Notes: generated by a model from the sequence alone, not told the origin. A stretch of DNA of 37,718 bases from Actinophytocola sp. (GCF_009379765.1 NZ_WHTD01000075.1:1-37718); one strand, 5' to 3'. Shown: positions 8,293 to 16,220, counted from the stretch's first letter. A program made the numbers and translations.

Positions 8293-9320
8293 CCGACACT
8301 GCTTTCGACGGCTTGCTGCCCGTTCGGCTGCCGGCCAACCAGCCGGAGCGGTTCTACCGCGGCGGGGCGGCCATCGCGGCGCTGCGCGGCGAGTACGAGG
8401 TCCGCGAGTTCGGGCCGGAGGACTGGGTGGCGTCGTGCACGACGCTGCACGGCTCGCCCGACCTGGGGCTGACCGTGCTGCCGGACGGGCGGCTCCTGCG
8501 CGAGGCGGTCGCCGAGCACCCCGACGACTGGCTGGGCGCCGCGCACGTCGCGCGGTTCGGCGCGGACTCGGCGCTGCTGGTGAAGCTGCTCGACGCGGGC
8601 CAGCGGCTGCCGGTGCACTGCCACCCGTCCGACGAGTTCGCCGCGGCCCACTTCGGGTCGCGGTACGGCAAGACCGAGGCGTGGGTCGTCGTGGGCACCT
8701 CGGGCCCGAGCGCGACCGTCCACATCGGATTCACCGACGACGTGTCGCCGAGCGCGGTGGCCGACTGGGTGGCCCGGCAGGACGCGGCGGCGATGCTCGG
8801 CGCGCTCAACTCGACGACCGTGCGGGCAGGCGACACGGTGTTCGTGCCGGCCGGGGTGCCGCACGCGATCGACGCGGGCGTGTTCATCGTGGAGCTGCAG
8901 CAGCCGACGGACCTGTCGGTGACCCTCGAGTGGCAGGGCTTCCTGTCCGACGCGGCGGGCGGCCACCTGGGCATCGGCTTCGAGAAGGCTTTGGGCTGCG
9001 TGGACCTGAGCGGCTGGGGCGGCGGGCGGCTGGGCACGCTGGGGCGCCGCCAGGAGGACACGGGCGCGCCGGTGCGCGACCTGTTCGGCGAGTCGGCGTC
9101 GGGGTTCTTCCGCGCGGAGCGGGTCCAGGGCGGGGCCGAGCTGGCGGCGTCGTTCGGGGTGCTGGTGGCGCTGTCGGGGGCCGGCGTGCTGCACACCGAG
9201 CACGCCGGCGACGGGCCGGTGGCCCGCGGCGACACGTTCGTGGTGCCCCACGGCGCGGGCGCGGCCACGGTGTCCGGGGACGTGGTGGCGCTGCGCTGCC
9301 TGCCGCCGTCCCCTAGCTGA
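8289..9320 (+). CDS. manA: Mannose-6-phosphate isomerase, class I
   Basis: This 343-residue, zinc-dependent cupin interconverts mannose-6-phosphate and fructose-6-phosphate in the cytoplasm. The metal-binding segment VHCHPSDEFAAAHFGSRYGKTEAW supplies two His and a Glu, and VPAGVPHAI the later His. Between them lies the usual helical part. The GTG start at 8289 overlaps the lacI stop (GTGA), so translation is coupled to the regulator. With the GH47 enzyme this would feed released mannose, after phosphorylation, into glycolysis; no mannose kinase or transporter is visible nearby. It ends 8 bp past the convergent stop of the next gene. Confidence 0.88.
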   Translation: MTDTAFDGLLPVRLPANQPERFYRGGAAIAALRGEYEVREFGPEDWVASCTTLHGSPDLGLTVLPDGRLLREAVAEHPDDWLGAAHVARFGADSALLVKLLDAGQRLPVHCHPSDEFAAAHFGSRYGKTEAWVVVGTSGPSATVHIGFTDDVSPSAVADWVARQDAAAMLGALNSTTVRAGDTVFVPAGVPHAIDAGVFIVELQQPTDLSVTLEWQGFLSDAAGGHLGIGFEKALGCVDLSGWGGGRLGTLGRRQEDTGAPVRDLFGESASGFFRAERVQGGAELAASFGVLVALSGAGVLHTEHAGDGPVARGDTFVVPHGAGAATVSGDVVALRCLPPSPS

Positions 9321-10218
9321 GCCCCATGAAGCCCTCGGTGTTGTTGACCCCGCGGTAGATCTGCGGGGCGAAGCGGCCCACGCCCTGGGCGACGAGCGGG
9401 ATGAACTTGACGTTGCTGCCGAGCGGCATGCGGTAGCCGTTCCGCACGCCCTGGCGTTCCCAGAGGTGCGCCATCTCGGGGTGCCGGCCGGCGAACCCGG
9501 GGTCGGCGGGGTAGAGGTCGAGGCGGACGTACGCGCGCTCGCCGGCGATCTTGTCCGTGGCGGCGCCGGCGATCTTGTCGCTGACGCTCTGGTTGAGCTC
9601 CACCGGGACGTGCTTGGAGATCGAGACGGCGGCGAGCTCGGCCCACGGCACCGCCCAGGGGGCGCCCTGCGGGTCGTCCCAGCGGATGCCGGCGGGCTCG
9701 AAGACCAGCCGGCGCGGCCGGAAGACCTTGTCCCGCTTGGCTACGACGAACATGGCGGGCACGAGGAACAGCGCCCCGATGGCGACGGCCGCGATGGCCG
9801 CGCCGGTGCCCCCGTCGACGGCGCCGATGAGCCCCGAGACGACCGCGATGAGCCCGATCCCCCCGGCCACCACGGCCCCGATGACCGCCTTCCTGCCGTC
9901 GGTGCTCCCCACATCGATGACGACCGCGCCGGGCCCGTACCCCCGCGCGACCCCCATCGGACCCGCCCCCATCGGACCGGGAGCCATCGGCGCGAGACCG
10001 GCCGGACCCGGCGCGCCGGGGGGATAGCCGGCCGCCGGATAGCCCGGCGGCGGTGGCCGGTAGCCACCCGGCTGTGGGTATCCGGGCTGTGGGTATCCGG
10101 GCTGCGGGTGGCCCGGCGGCGGATATCCCGGTGGCGGGCCGTAGCCCCGCGGGCCCGGCTGGCCGGGCGGTCCGCCGTACGGCGGCTGGAAGTGTGGTCC
10201 CCCTGGCGGCATCGTCAC
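9313..10218 (-). CDS. Membrane protein with Pro/Gly-rich N-terminus
   Basis: I do not recognise a named family. The first 85 residues or so are a disordered Pro/Gly/Tyr-rich stretch with GYPQPGYPQP repeats. Two membrane helices follow (about GAVVAGGIGLIAVVSGLIGAV and GAAIAAVAIGALFLVPAMFVV), then a cytoplasmic domain starting RRLVFEPAGIRWDDPQG that resembles the PH-like domains of small actinobacterial membrane proteins. The neighbour at 10290-10823 has the same plan without the Pro/Gly region, so the two are probably related. GTG 10218 was preferred over ATG 10212 because a TACCAT box sits 7 nt before it, giving a leaderless mRNA. Confidence 0.65.
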   Translation of the reverse strand: MTMPPGGPHFQPPYGGPPGQPGPRGYGPPPGYPPPGHPQPGYPQPGYPQPGGYRPPPPGYPAAGYPPGAPGPAGLAPMAPGPMGAGPMGVARGYGPGAVVIDVGSTDGRKAVIGAVVAGGIGLIAVVSGLIGAVDGGTGAAIAAVAIGALFLVPAMFVVAKRDKVFRPRRLVFEPAGIRWDDPQGAPWAVPWAELAAVSISKHVPVELNQSVSDKIAGAATDKIAGERAYVRLDLYPADPGFAGRHPEMAHLWERQGVRNGYRMPLGSNVKFIPLVAQGVGRFAPQIYRGVNNTEGFMGLS

Positions 10219-10225
10219 GCGGCCG

Positions 10226-10231
10226 ATGGTA
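10226..10231 (-). promoter_or_regulatory. Leaderless -10 box for the Pro/Gly-rich membrane protein
   Basis: On the minus strand TACCAT is followed by 7 nt and then the GTG at 10218, the spacing of a leaderless actinobacterial promoter. Confidence 0.5.
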
Positions 10232-10289
10232 GCGGCGGGCACCGACGCCGCCGGGGCGATCGGGGGCGACCCACCCTGGCTAACCCTGA

Positions 10290-10823
10290 CTAGTCGACGC
10301 GGGTCAGGCCTCGGTAGGTGTGCGGGCAGCGGCGGGCCAGCTCCCGGTCCAGCCGCCGGCCGGCGAGGCCCAGCCGGCCCAGCTCGTAGCGGTAGTCGGC
10401 GCCCTCGCGCCACAGGTCGAGGTCCGGGTTGCGCTCGCCGAAGTCCGCGCCGGCCGGCTCGAGCACCAGCGTGTAGTGCCACGCCCGGCCCCGGCCCACC
10501 CACCGGTTCTCCCGCAGCAGCCGCACCCGCGCGAGCTCATCCCACCGCACCGAGAACCCGCCGTGCGTGCGGTGCCGGACCGTGGCGCCGTCCTCGTCGA
10601 GCCGCATCCGCAGCCCGCTCGTCCGCACGGCGACCAGCACCCCCACCCCGACGAGCAGCAGCACCAGCCCGAACAGCACCGCGAGCGCCCGCTGGCTCGG
10701 GTCGCGGCCGGGCGGCCCCACCACCGCGGCGACGCACAGCGCGAGCCCGCCCCCACCCAGCACGAGCCCACCGAGCGTCGCCCGCCACGCCATGGCCCAG
10801 CCCAGGTTGATCTCGGCACGCAT
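10290..10823 (-). CDS. Small membrane protein with two N-terminal helices
   Basis: This 177-residue protein is of unknown function. Two hydrophobic helices (about residues 11-36 and 46-66) are followed by a soluble domain: LRMRLDEDGATVRHRTHGGFSVRWDELARVRLL, then YTLVLEPAGADFGERNPDLDLWREGADYRYELGRLGL. The soluble part looks like a PH-like fold and parallels the downstream neighbour. The gene starts 13 bp after the meaB stop and could share its transcript. Another possible start signal is CACCAT, 6 nt before the ATG. Confidence 0.65.
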   Translation of the reverse strand: MRAEINLGWAMAWRATLGGLVLGGGGLALCVAAVVGPPGRDPSQRALAVLFGLVLLLVGVGVLVAVRTSGLRMRLDEDGATVRHRTHGGFSVRWDELARVRLLRENRWVGRGRAWHYTLVLEPAGADFGERNPDLDLWREGADYRYELGRLGLAGRRLDRELARRCPHTYRGLTRVD

Positions 10824-10835
10824 CGGGCGATGGTG

Positions 10836-11780
10836 TCACGTGCCGGCGATCAGGGTGTCCGCCGCCGCGTACGGGTCCAGCTCGCCGGCCGCCACCCGCC
10901 TCGCCAGGCCGGACAGCGCCTCGCCGCCCCGCACGCCGCCGAGCCGGGACCGCAGCGACGCCACGGCGATCGCCTCGATCTCCCGCTCGGCCCGGCGCGC
11001 GCGGCGGGCGTCGAGCTCGCCGTGCGAGACCAGCCAGTCGTGGTGCGTGTCGAGCGCCGCCATCACCTCGTCGACGCCCTCCCCCGCCGACGCCACCGTC
11101 GCCACGATCGGCTGGCGCCACGCCGGCCCCAGCGAGCGGCGGCCGAGCGAGATCATGTGCTTGAGGTCGCGCACGGTCTGCTCGGCGCCGTCCCGGTCGG
11201 CCTTGTTCACCACGAACACGTCCGCGATCTCGAGGATGCCGGCCTTGGCCGCCTGGATGCCGTCGCCCATGCCCGGCGCCAGCAGTACGACCGTGGTGTC
11301 CGCCAGCCCCACGATGTCCACTTCGGACTGTCCAACCCCGACGGTCTCGATCAGCACCACGTCGCAGCCCGCGGCGTCCAGCACGCGCAGCGCCTGCGGG
11401 GTCGCGGTGGCGAGCCCGCCGAGGTGGCCGCGGGTGGCCATCGAGCGGATGAACACCGCCGGGTCCGTGGCGTGGTCGTGCATCCGGATCCGGTCGCCGA
11501 GCAGCGCCCCGCCGGAGAACGGCGACGACGGGTCGATCGCCAGCACACCCACCCGAAGGTCCCGCGCGCGGAACGCCGCGATGAGCATCGACGTGGCGGT
11601 CGACTTGCCGACGCCGGGCGGTCCGGTGAGGCCCAGCACCCGCGCCCGCCCCACGAACGGCGTCAGCGCGACCGCCACCGCACGCAGGTGCGGGCTCTCG
11701 TCCTCGACGAGCGAGATCAGCCGCGCGACCGCCCGCGCCTGACCGGACCGGGCGTCCGCGACCAGCGCCGGGATGTCCAC
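10836..11780 (-). CDS. meaB: Methylmalonyl-CoA mutase-associated GTPase MeaB
   Basis: This 314-residue G3E-type GTPase loads and protects the adenosylcobalamin cofactor of acyl-CoA mutases. Motifs are P-loop LTGPPGVGKST, switch region AIDPSSPFSGGALLGDRIRM, IETVGVGQSEVDI, and NKAD for guanine. GTG 11780 is 10 bp from the thiolase stop, so the two genes are co-transcribed. The client could be ethylmalonyl-CoA mutase (33256-35280) or a methylmalonyl-CoA mutase elsewhere. From memory, mce, thiolase and meaB are adjacent in Streptomyces coelicolor next to scy/filP; the same order appears here, interrupted by extra genes. Confidence 0.92.
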   Translation of the reverse strand: MDIPALVADARSGQARAVARLISLVEDESPHLRAVAVALTPFVGRARVLGLTGPPGVGKSTATSMLIAAFRARDLRVGVLAIDPSSPFSGGALLGDRIRMHDHATDPAVFIRSMATRGHLGGLATATPQALRVLDAAGCDVVLIETVGVGQSEVDIVGLADTTVVLLAPGMGDGIQAAKAGILEIADVFVVNKADRDGAEQTVRDLKHMISLGRRSLGPAWRQPIVATVASAGEGVDEVMAALDTHHDWLVSHGELDARRARRAEREIEAIAVASLRSRLGGVRGGEALSGLARRVAAGELDPYAAADTLIAGT

Positions 11781-11790
11781 ACGGGACAAG

Positions 11791-12969
11791 CTAGACCTTG
11801 AGCAGCAGGGCGTCGCCCTGCCCGCCCCCACCGCACAGCGCGGCCGCGCCGAGCCCGCCACCGCGGCGGCGCAGCTCGTGGGCCAGGTGCACGGCCAACC
11901 GCGCCCCGGACGCCCCGATCGGGTGACCCAGGGCGATCGCGCCGCCGTTGACGTTCACGATGTCCTCGCTGACGCCCAGCTGCCGGGTCGACACCACGCC
12001 GACCGCGGCGAACGCCTCGTTGATCTCCACCAGGTCGAGGTCCGACGCCGACAGCGAGGCCTTGGCCAGCGCCGCCTTGATGGCGTTGGCCGGCTGCTCG
12101 TGCAGGCTCGCGTCCGGCCCGGCGACCACGCCGTGCGCGCCGATCTCGGCCAGCCAGGACAGGCCGAGCTCCCGCGCCTTCGCCTTGCTCGTCACCACGA
12201 CCGCGGCGGCACCGTCGGAGATCTGCGACGCCGAGCCCGCGGTGATCGTGCCGTCCGAGGAGAACGCGGGCCGCAGCTTGCCGAGGCTCTCGACAGTGGT
12301 GTCGCCGCGCACGCCCTCGTCGGTGTCGAACACGATCGGGTCGCCCTTGCGCTGCGGCACCGACACCGGCGCGATCTCCTCGGCGAACAGCCCGCCGGAG
12401 ATGGCGGCCGCCGCGCGCTGGTGCGAACGCGCGGAGAACGCGTCCTGCTCCTCGCGGGTGAGCCCGTAGCGGGAGTTGTGCTTCTCCGTCGCCGCGCCCA
12501 TGGCCACCTGGTCGAAGGCGCAGAACAGGCCGTCGTGGGCCATGTGGTCGATCATCGACACGTCGCCGTACTTGAAGCCCGAGCGGGACTTCGGCAGCAG
12601 GTGCGGCGCCTGGGTCATCGACTCCTGCCCACCGGCCACCACGATGTCGAACTCGCCCGCACGGATGAGCTGGTCGGCCAGCGCGATGGCGTCGAGGCCG
12701 GACAGGCACACCTTGTTGATCGTCAGCGCGGGCACGTCCATCGGGATGCCGGCGGCGACCGCGGCCTGGCGCGCGGGAATCTGCCCGGCGCCCGCGGTCA
12801 GCACCTGCCCCATGATCGTGTACTCGACCTGCTCCGGCGCGACGCCGGCCCGGTCGAGCGCGGCCTTGATCGCGACGCCGCCGAGCTGCGCGCCGGTGAA
12901 GTCCTTGAGCGAGCCGAGCAGGCGGCCGATCGGGGTACGTGCCCCGGCGACGATGACGGAACCGGACAC
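11791..12969 (-). CDS. Acetyl-CoA C-acetyltransferase (thiolase)
   Basis: This 392-residue biosynthetic-type thiolase condenses two acetyl-CoA to acetoacetyl-CoA, or the reverse. The acyl-accepting Cys is in INKVCLSG (about residue 88). The other active-site motifs are NEAFA, GGAIALGHPIGASGAR (His) and CGGGGQGDA (second Cys). GTG 12969 has GGAGGA 7-12 nt upstream. It leads an operon with meaB and is divergent from mce. It would be the entry step of acetyl-CoA into the ethylmalonyl-CoA route. Upstream at 12984-13001 lies a motif shared with ccr, the 3-hydroxyacyl-CoA dehydrogenase and the mutase. Confidence 0.92.
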   Translation of the reverse strand: MSGSVIVAGARTPIGRLLGSLKDFTGAQLGGVAIKAALDRAGVAPEQVEYTIMGQVLTAGAGQIPARQAAVAAGIPMDVPALTINKVCLSGLDAIALADQLIRAGEFDIVVAGGQESMTQAPHLLPKSRSGFKYGDVSMIDHMAHDGLFCAFDQVAMGAATEKHNSRYGLTREEQDAFSARSHQRAAAAISGGLFAEEIAPVSVPQRKGDPIVFDTDEGVRGDTTVESLGKLRPAFSSDGTITAGSASQISDGAAAVVVTSKAKARELGLSWLAEIGAHGVVAGPDASLHEQPANAIKAALAKASLSASDLDLVEINEAFAAVGVVSTRQLGVSEDIVNVNGGAIALGHPIGASGARLAVHLAHELRRRGGGLGAAALCGGGGQGDALLLKV

Positions 12970-12983
12970 GACGAGTCCTCCAT

Positions 12984-13001
12984 TGGCTAGCGGTCGTTAA
13001 C
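12984..13001 (-). promoter_or_regulatory. Shared ethylmalonyl-CoA regulon motif before thiolase
   Basis: Reading towards the gene, the minus strand is GTTAACGACCGCTAGCCA, aligned with the sites before ccr, the dehydrogenase and the mutase. Here the likely -10 is TATCGT (13007-13012), so the motif lies at the start point or just downstream, where a bound repressor would block. Confidence 0.5.
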
Positions 13002-13060
13002 TTCGGACGATACTCGGGACGGTGCCCGCGGACCCCGCGTGATGTGAGTAGCCGCACAGG

Positions 13061-13086
13061 CGCCGGACGATCTCCGGCGTTACCTT
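13061..13086 (+). promoter_or_regulatory. Inverted repeat and leaderless -10 of mce
   Basis: CGCCGGA and TCCGGCG form a 7-bp inverted repeat (13061-13079, 5-nt centre). It abuts TACCTT (13081-13086), which is 7 nt before the mce ATG. The repeat is placed like an operator, but hairpin formation in DNA or chance cannot be excluded. Confidence 0.45.
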
Positions 13087-13093
13087 GTCTGAC

Positions 13094-13537
13094 ATGGACG
13101 AGCTGAAGCCGTACGTCACCGCCGTCGACCATGTGGGCATCGCCGTGCCGGACATGGCCGAGGCGATCACGTTCTACCGCGACGTCCTCGGCTTCGAGCT
13201 CACCCATGAGGAGGTCAACGAGGAACAGGGCGTGCGCGAGGCGATGATGCACCCGCCGGGCGACGCCGCCGGAACGGCCGTACAGCTGCTCGCGCCGCTC
13301 GGCCCGGACACCACGATCGGCAAGTTCCTGGCCCGCAGGGGACCCGGCGTGCAGCAGGTGGCCTACCGGGTCTCCGACCTCGACGCGGCCAGCGAAGCGT
13401 TGCGCGCCAAGGGTTTGCGGGTGATATACGACGAGCCCGCCGCGGGTACGGCCAACAGCCGGACCAACTTCGTGCACCCGAAGGACGCGGGCGGCGTGCT
13501 CATTGAGCTAGTGGAGCCGGCGCCGACCCGGCCGTGA
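13094..13537 (+). CDS. mce: Methylmalonyl-CoA/ethylmalonyl-CoA epimerase
   Basis: This 147-residue vicinal-oxygen-chelate protein interconverts the R and S forms of methylmalonyl-CoA, and of ethylmalonyl-CoA in the acetyl-CoA assimilation route. Metal ligands are visible in TAVDHVGIAV (His), FVHPKDAGG (His) and VLIELVE (Glu), with FYRDVLGFELTHEE between. ATG 13094 was chosen over the in-frame TTG at 13085 because TACCTT lies exactly 7 nt upstream, a leaderless arrangement. The 3' end overlaps the convergent TetR gene by 38 bp. Being next to thiolase, meaB and ccr supports the pathway role. Confidence 0.9.
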   Translation: MDELKPYVTAVDHVGIAVPDMAEAITFYRDVLGFELTHEEVNEEQGVREAMMHPPGDAAGTAVQLLAPLGPDTTIGKFLARRGPGVQQVAYRVSDLDAASEALRAKGLRVIYDEPAAGTANSRTNFVHPKDAGGVLIELVEPAPTRP

Positions 13538-14114
13538 GCGCGCCCGCGATGAAGTCGACCTCGCGGTCCATGGTCTCCGCGCTCGCCACGTCGGCGGTGT
13601 CGCCGTGCCGCGCCACCGAGTGCCGGTAGCTCACCGCCAGCGCGAGGAGCCCCGAGGCGGTGTCGACCGCGGCGACCGGCAGGCTGCCGGTGCTCGCCGC
13701 GGTGATCACCGCGCGGACCTGGTCGACGACCGTGCCGAACCGCGCCTGGAGCGCGTCGCGGACCGCGGTGTGCGTGTCGGCCTCGCGCCAGAGCAGGTGG
13801 GAGAGCAGGTAGGAGGCCCGCAGCCGGGCGTCGAGCTCGGCGACCAGCCGGCGCAGGCTGGCCGCGACGTCCCCCGGCACGACCACGCCCGAAGGCTCGA
13901 CGTGCTCGTCGGGCAGCCGTGCGACCAGCGCGGTGAGCAGGTCGGGCTTGTGTTGGAAGTAGTAGTGCACGAGGCCCTTGGGCACCCCGGCACGGGTCGC
14001 GATCCGGGAGGTCGGGGTGGCGTCGAAGCCCGACTCGGCGAACAGCTCCTCGGCCGCGGCCAGGATCCGCTCGCGCGCGGACGGGTCGTCGCTCTTCTTC
14101 TTCGTCAGCCGCAT
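13500..14114 (-). CDS. TetR-family regulator in the ethylmalonyl-CoA gene cluster
   Basis: This 204-residue protein has the TetR helix-turn-helix at about residues 28-50 (SRIATRAGVPKGLVHYYFQHK) after ARERILAAAEELFAESGF. The C-terminal ligand domain is unassigned. ATG 14114 has AAGGGG 9-14 nt upstream and gives the usual basic N-terminus, MRLTKKKSDD. It lies between mce and ccr, so it is the obvious candidate to bind the TAC-CG-GTA-type sites before ccr, thiolase, the dehydrogenase and the mutase. In Methylobacterium a TetR protein, CcrR, controls ccr; whether this protein is a functional counterpart is inference. A perfect 10-bp inverted repeat lies in its own upstream region. Confidence 0.85.
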   Translation of the reverse strand: MRLTKKKSDDPSARERILAAAEELFAESGFDATPTSRIATRAGVPKGLVHYYFQHKPDLLTALVARLPDEHVEPSGVVVPGDVAASLRRLVAELDARLRASYLLSHLLWREADTHTAVRDALQARFGTVVDQVRAVITAASTGSLPVAAVDTASGLLALAVSYRHSVARHGDTADVASAETMDREVDFIAGALTAGSAPAPLAQ

Positions 14115-14137
14115 CGTGCTGCCCCTTCTCGCAGGCG

Positions 14138-14180
14138 CGCGGTCCATAACGTAACCCCGAAGGCCACGCCATGGACCGCG
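14138..14180. promoter_or_regulatory. Inverted repeat upstream of the tetR gene
   Basis: CGCGGTCCAT (14138-14147) and ATGGACCGCG (14171-14180) form a perfect 10-bp inverted repeat with 23 nt between, 24 nt before the TetR start. It could be an autoregulatory site or an RNA hairpin in the leader. Confidence 0.35.
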
Positions 14181-14217
14181 TGCGGTTATCGAAGGGGTCG
14201 GTCAGCCCTGCGCACGC

Positions 14218-14241
14218 CCGGCGGGTCGTTCGGCCCGCCGG
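14218..14241 (-). terminator. Terminator hairpin of the SPW-protein gene
   Basis: CCGGCGGG and CCCGCCGG form a perfect 8-bp stem with an 8-nt loop, starting 11 nt after the stop of the minus-strand SPW gene. It separates that gene from tetR. Confidence 0.6.
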
Positions 14242-14252
14242 ACGCACCGACA

Positions 14253-14639
14253 CTAGTGCTGGCCGGCCATTCCGGTGCCGGCCCGGTGTGCCGCCTGGGC
14301 GACCGGGAGCGCCGCCGCGCCGGCGATGACCGTCAGCGCGCCGATGATCCACGAGGACCACGAGATGCCGCCGAGCTCGGTGTAGCTCATCACCCATGGG
14401 GAGATGAACATGAGCACCCCGAGCACGATCTGGATCCCCTCCCCGTAGACCTGGCCGGGCACGGCCAGTGAGGCGAGACCGTCCAGGGCGACCAGCGCCC
14501 CCAGGATGATCATCGTCCACATCGCGGCGTTGTCCGTGTTCATCCACAAGGGCGACAACAGCGCCACGACACCCAGTACGACCTCCGCCCAGTCGTGCGG
14601 CCTGGTCCACGGCCGGACGGTTGCGGATGGATTCGTCAT
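14253..14639 (-). CDS. SPW-repeat membrane protein
   Basis: This 128-residue protein has four membrane helices arranged as two similar pairs, each with the motif that names the family: LLSPLWM in the first half and FISPWVM in the second. The function is unknown. The ATG at 14639 has GGAGG 9-13 nt upstream and gives a short hydrophilic N-terminus, MTNPSATVRPWTRPHDW. A terminator hairpin follows. The gene is divergent from ccr, with 196 bp between starts; I see no metabolic link to its neighbours. Confidence 0.8.
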   Translation of the reverse strand: MTNPSATVRPWTRPHDWAEVVLGVVALLSPLWMNTDNAAMWTMIILGALVALDGLASLAVPGQVYGEGIQIVLGVLMFISPWVMSYTELGGISWSSWIIGALTVIAGAAALPVAQAAHRAGTGMAGQH

Positions 14640-14809
14640 CGAGACCACCTCCGTGTTGTGCCTCAGCACCGATAATGCACTTGATTGGCCGGCCGGTCAA
14701 ACTCGGTTCGGCGTCATGTGGGTCACACTCCGGGTGGCCCCCGCGGCACGGCCGGGGCCACATCTCGAACCATCGAGTGACCCGCCCCTCACCTCGCTGG
14801 CTCTGTACC

Positions 14810-14827
14810 GTTACCGGTCGGTAGCGT
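14810..14827 (+). promoter_or_regulatory. ccr promoter with shared regulon motif
   Basis: GTTACCGGTCGGTAGCGT contains the perfect 5-2-5 dyad TACCG-GT-CGGTA (14812-14823). A further TACCG half-site stands at 14806-14810. The last six bases, TAGCGT (14822-14827), fit a -10 box 8 nt before the ccr ATG, so a protein bound here would cover the promoter. Near-identical sites precede the dehydrogenase, mutase and thiolase genes. Confidence 0.6.
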
Positions 14828-14835
14828 CGCTGCGC

Positions 14836-16167
14836 ATGCGGAAGATCCTCGACGCGATACTCGCCGGTGACCTGGCCGCGGTCGGCTCGCTGCCCGTCCC
14901 CGAGTCCTACCGGGGCGTGACGGTCCACGCCGACGAGGTGGCGATGTTCGCCGGCCAGTCCACTCAGGACAAAGACCCGCGCAAGTCACTCCACGTGGAC
15001 GATGTCCCCACCCCCGAGCTCGGGCCGGGCGAGGCGCTCGTCGCCGTCATGGCCAGCGCGGTCAACTACAACACCGTCTGGACGTCGATCTTCGAGCCGA
15101 TGGACACCTTCGGCTTCCTGCGCCGCTACGGCCGGACGTCTCCCCTGGCCAAGCGGCACGACCAGCCCTACCACGTGGTCGGCTCCGACCTGGCCGGCGT
15201 CGTGTTGCGCACGGGTCCGGGGGTCAACGCCTGGCAGCCGGGTGAAGAGGTCGTGGCGCACTGCCTGAACGTCGAGCTGGAGCACCCGGACGGGCACAAC
15301 GACACGATGCTCGACCCCGAGCAGCGCATCTGGGGCTTCGAGACCAACTTCGGTGGCCTGGCCGAGCTCGCGCTGGTCAAGTCCAACCAGCTGATGCCCA
15401 AGCCCGCGCACCTGACCTGGGAGGAGGCGGCCTGCCCCGGCCTGGTCAACTCGACCGCCTACCGGCAGCTGGTCTCCCGCAACGGCGCCGGCATGAAGCA
15501 GGGCGACACCGTCCTCGTCTGGGGCGCGTCCGGCGGCCTCGGCTCCTACGCGACACAGTTCGCGCTGAACGGCGGCGCCACCCCGGTGTGCGTCGTGTCC
15601 TCGCCGGAGAAGGCGGCGATCTGCCGCAAGATGGGCGCGGAGCTGATCATCGACCGCAACGCCGAGGGCTACCGGTTCTGGAAGGACGAGCACACCCAGG
15701 ACCCCAAGGAGTGGAAGCGGTTCGGCGCCCGGATCCGCGAGCTCACCGGCGGCGACGACCCGGACATCGTGTTGGAGCACCCGGGCAAGGAGACCTTCGG
15801 CGCGAGCGTGTTCGTCGCCAAGCGCGGAGGCACGATCGTGACCTGCGCGTCGACCAGCGGGTTCCTCCACCAGTACGACAACCGGTACCTGTGGATGAAC
15901 CTCAAGCGCATCATCGGCTCGCACTTCGCCAACTACCGCGAGGCGTGGGAGGCGAACCGGTTGATCGCAAAGGCGAAGATCCACCCCACACTGTCCAGTG
16001 TGTACCCACTGGAACAGACCGGGCAGGCCGCCACCGACGTGCACCGCAACACCCACCAGGGCAAGGTCGGCGTGCTCTGCCTCGCCCCCGAGGAAGGTCT
16101 CGGCGTGCACGACACCGAGCTGCGTGAGCGGCATCTCACGGAGATCAACCGTTTCCGCGGCGGGTAA
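14836..16167 (+). CDS. ccr: Crotonyl-CoA carboxylase/reductase
   Basis: This 443-residue, NADPH-dependent enzyme of the medium-chain dehydrogenase/reductase family carboxylates and reduces crotonyl-CoA to (2S)-ethylmalonyl-CoA, the key step of the ethylmalonyl-CoA pathway and a source of polyketide extender units. Family segments are ASAVNYNTVWTSIFEP, PYHVVGSDLAGVV, WGFETNFGGLAELALV, the cofactor loop VWGASGGLGSYATQFAL, and TSGFLHQYDNRYLWMNLKRI. The Asn, Phe-Glu and His reported to hold CO2 in the Kitasatospora enzyme lie in these segments. ATG 14836 is taken because family similarity begins at once (RKILDAILAG) and a -10 box sits 8 nt upstream; the longer open frame upstream is not coding. 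It is flanked by a TetR gene and a polarity-protein gene. Confidence 0.95.
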   Translation: MRKILDAILAGDLAAVGSLPVPESYRGVTVHADEVAMFAGQSTQDKDPRKSLHVDDVPTPELGPGEALVAVMASAVNYNTVWTSIFEPMDTFGFLRRYGRTSPLAKRHDQPYHVVGSDLAGVVLRTGPGVNAWQPGEEVVAHCLNVELEHPDGHNDTMLDPEQRIWGFETNFGGLAELALVKSNQLMPKPAHLTWEEAACPGLVNSTAYRQLVSRNGAGMKQGDTVLVWGASGGLGSYATQFALNGGATPVCVVSSPEKAAICRKMGAELIIDRNAEGYRFWKDEHTQDPKEWKRFGARIRELTGGDDPDIVLEHPGKETFGASVFVAKRGGTIVTCASTSGFLHQYDNRYLWMNLKRIIGSHFANYREAWEANRLIAKAKIHPTLSSVYPLEQTGQAATDVHRNTHQGKVGVLCLAPEEGLGVHDTELRERHLTEINRFRGG

Positions 16168-16208
16168 GGGTCTTTCCTACACACGTCACCTCGCCGAGCG
16201 GCGCAGGG

Positions 16209-16214
16209 TAGCGT
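16209..16214 (+). promoter_or_regulatory. Leaderless -10 box of the Scy/FilP-like gene
   Basis: TAGCGT is followed by 6 nt and then ATG 16221, with no Shine-Dalgarno sequence. This suggests a separate leaderless transcript although ccr ends only 53 bp upstream. Confidence 0.5.
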
Positions 16215-16220
16215 GGGCGC

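Noticed and set aside
14506..14835. An upstream extension of ccr in the same frame
   Set aside because: Homology to Ccr begins at MRKILDAI, and the -10 box and operator lie in this stretch; the extension overlaps the divergent SPW gene start.
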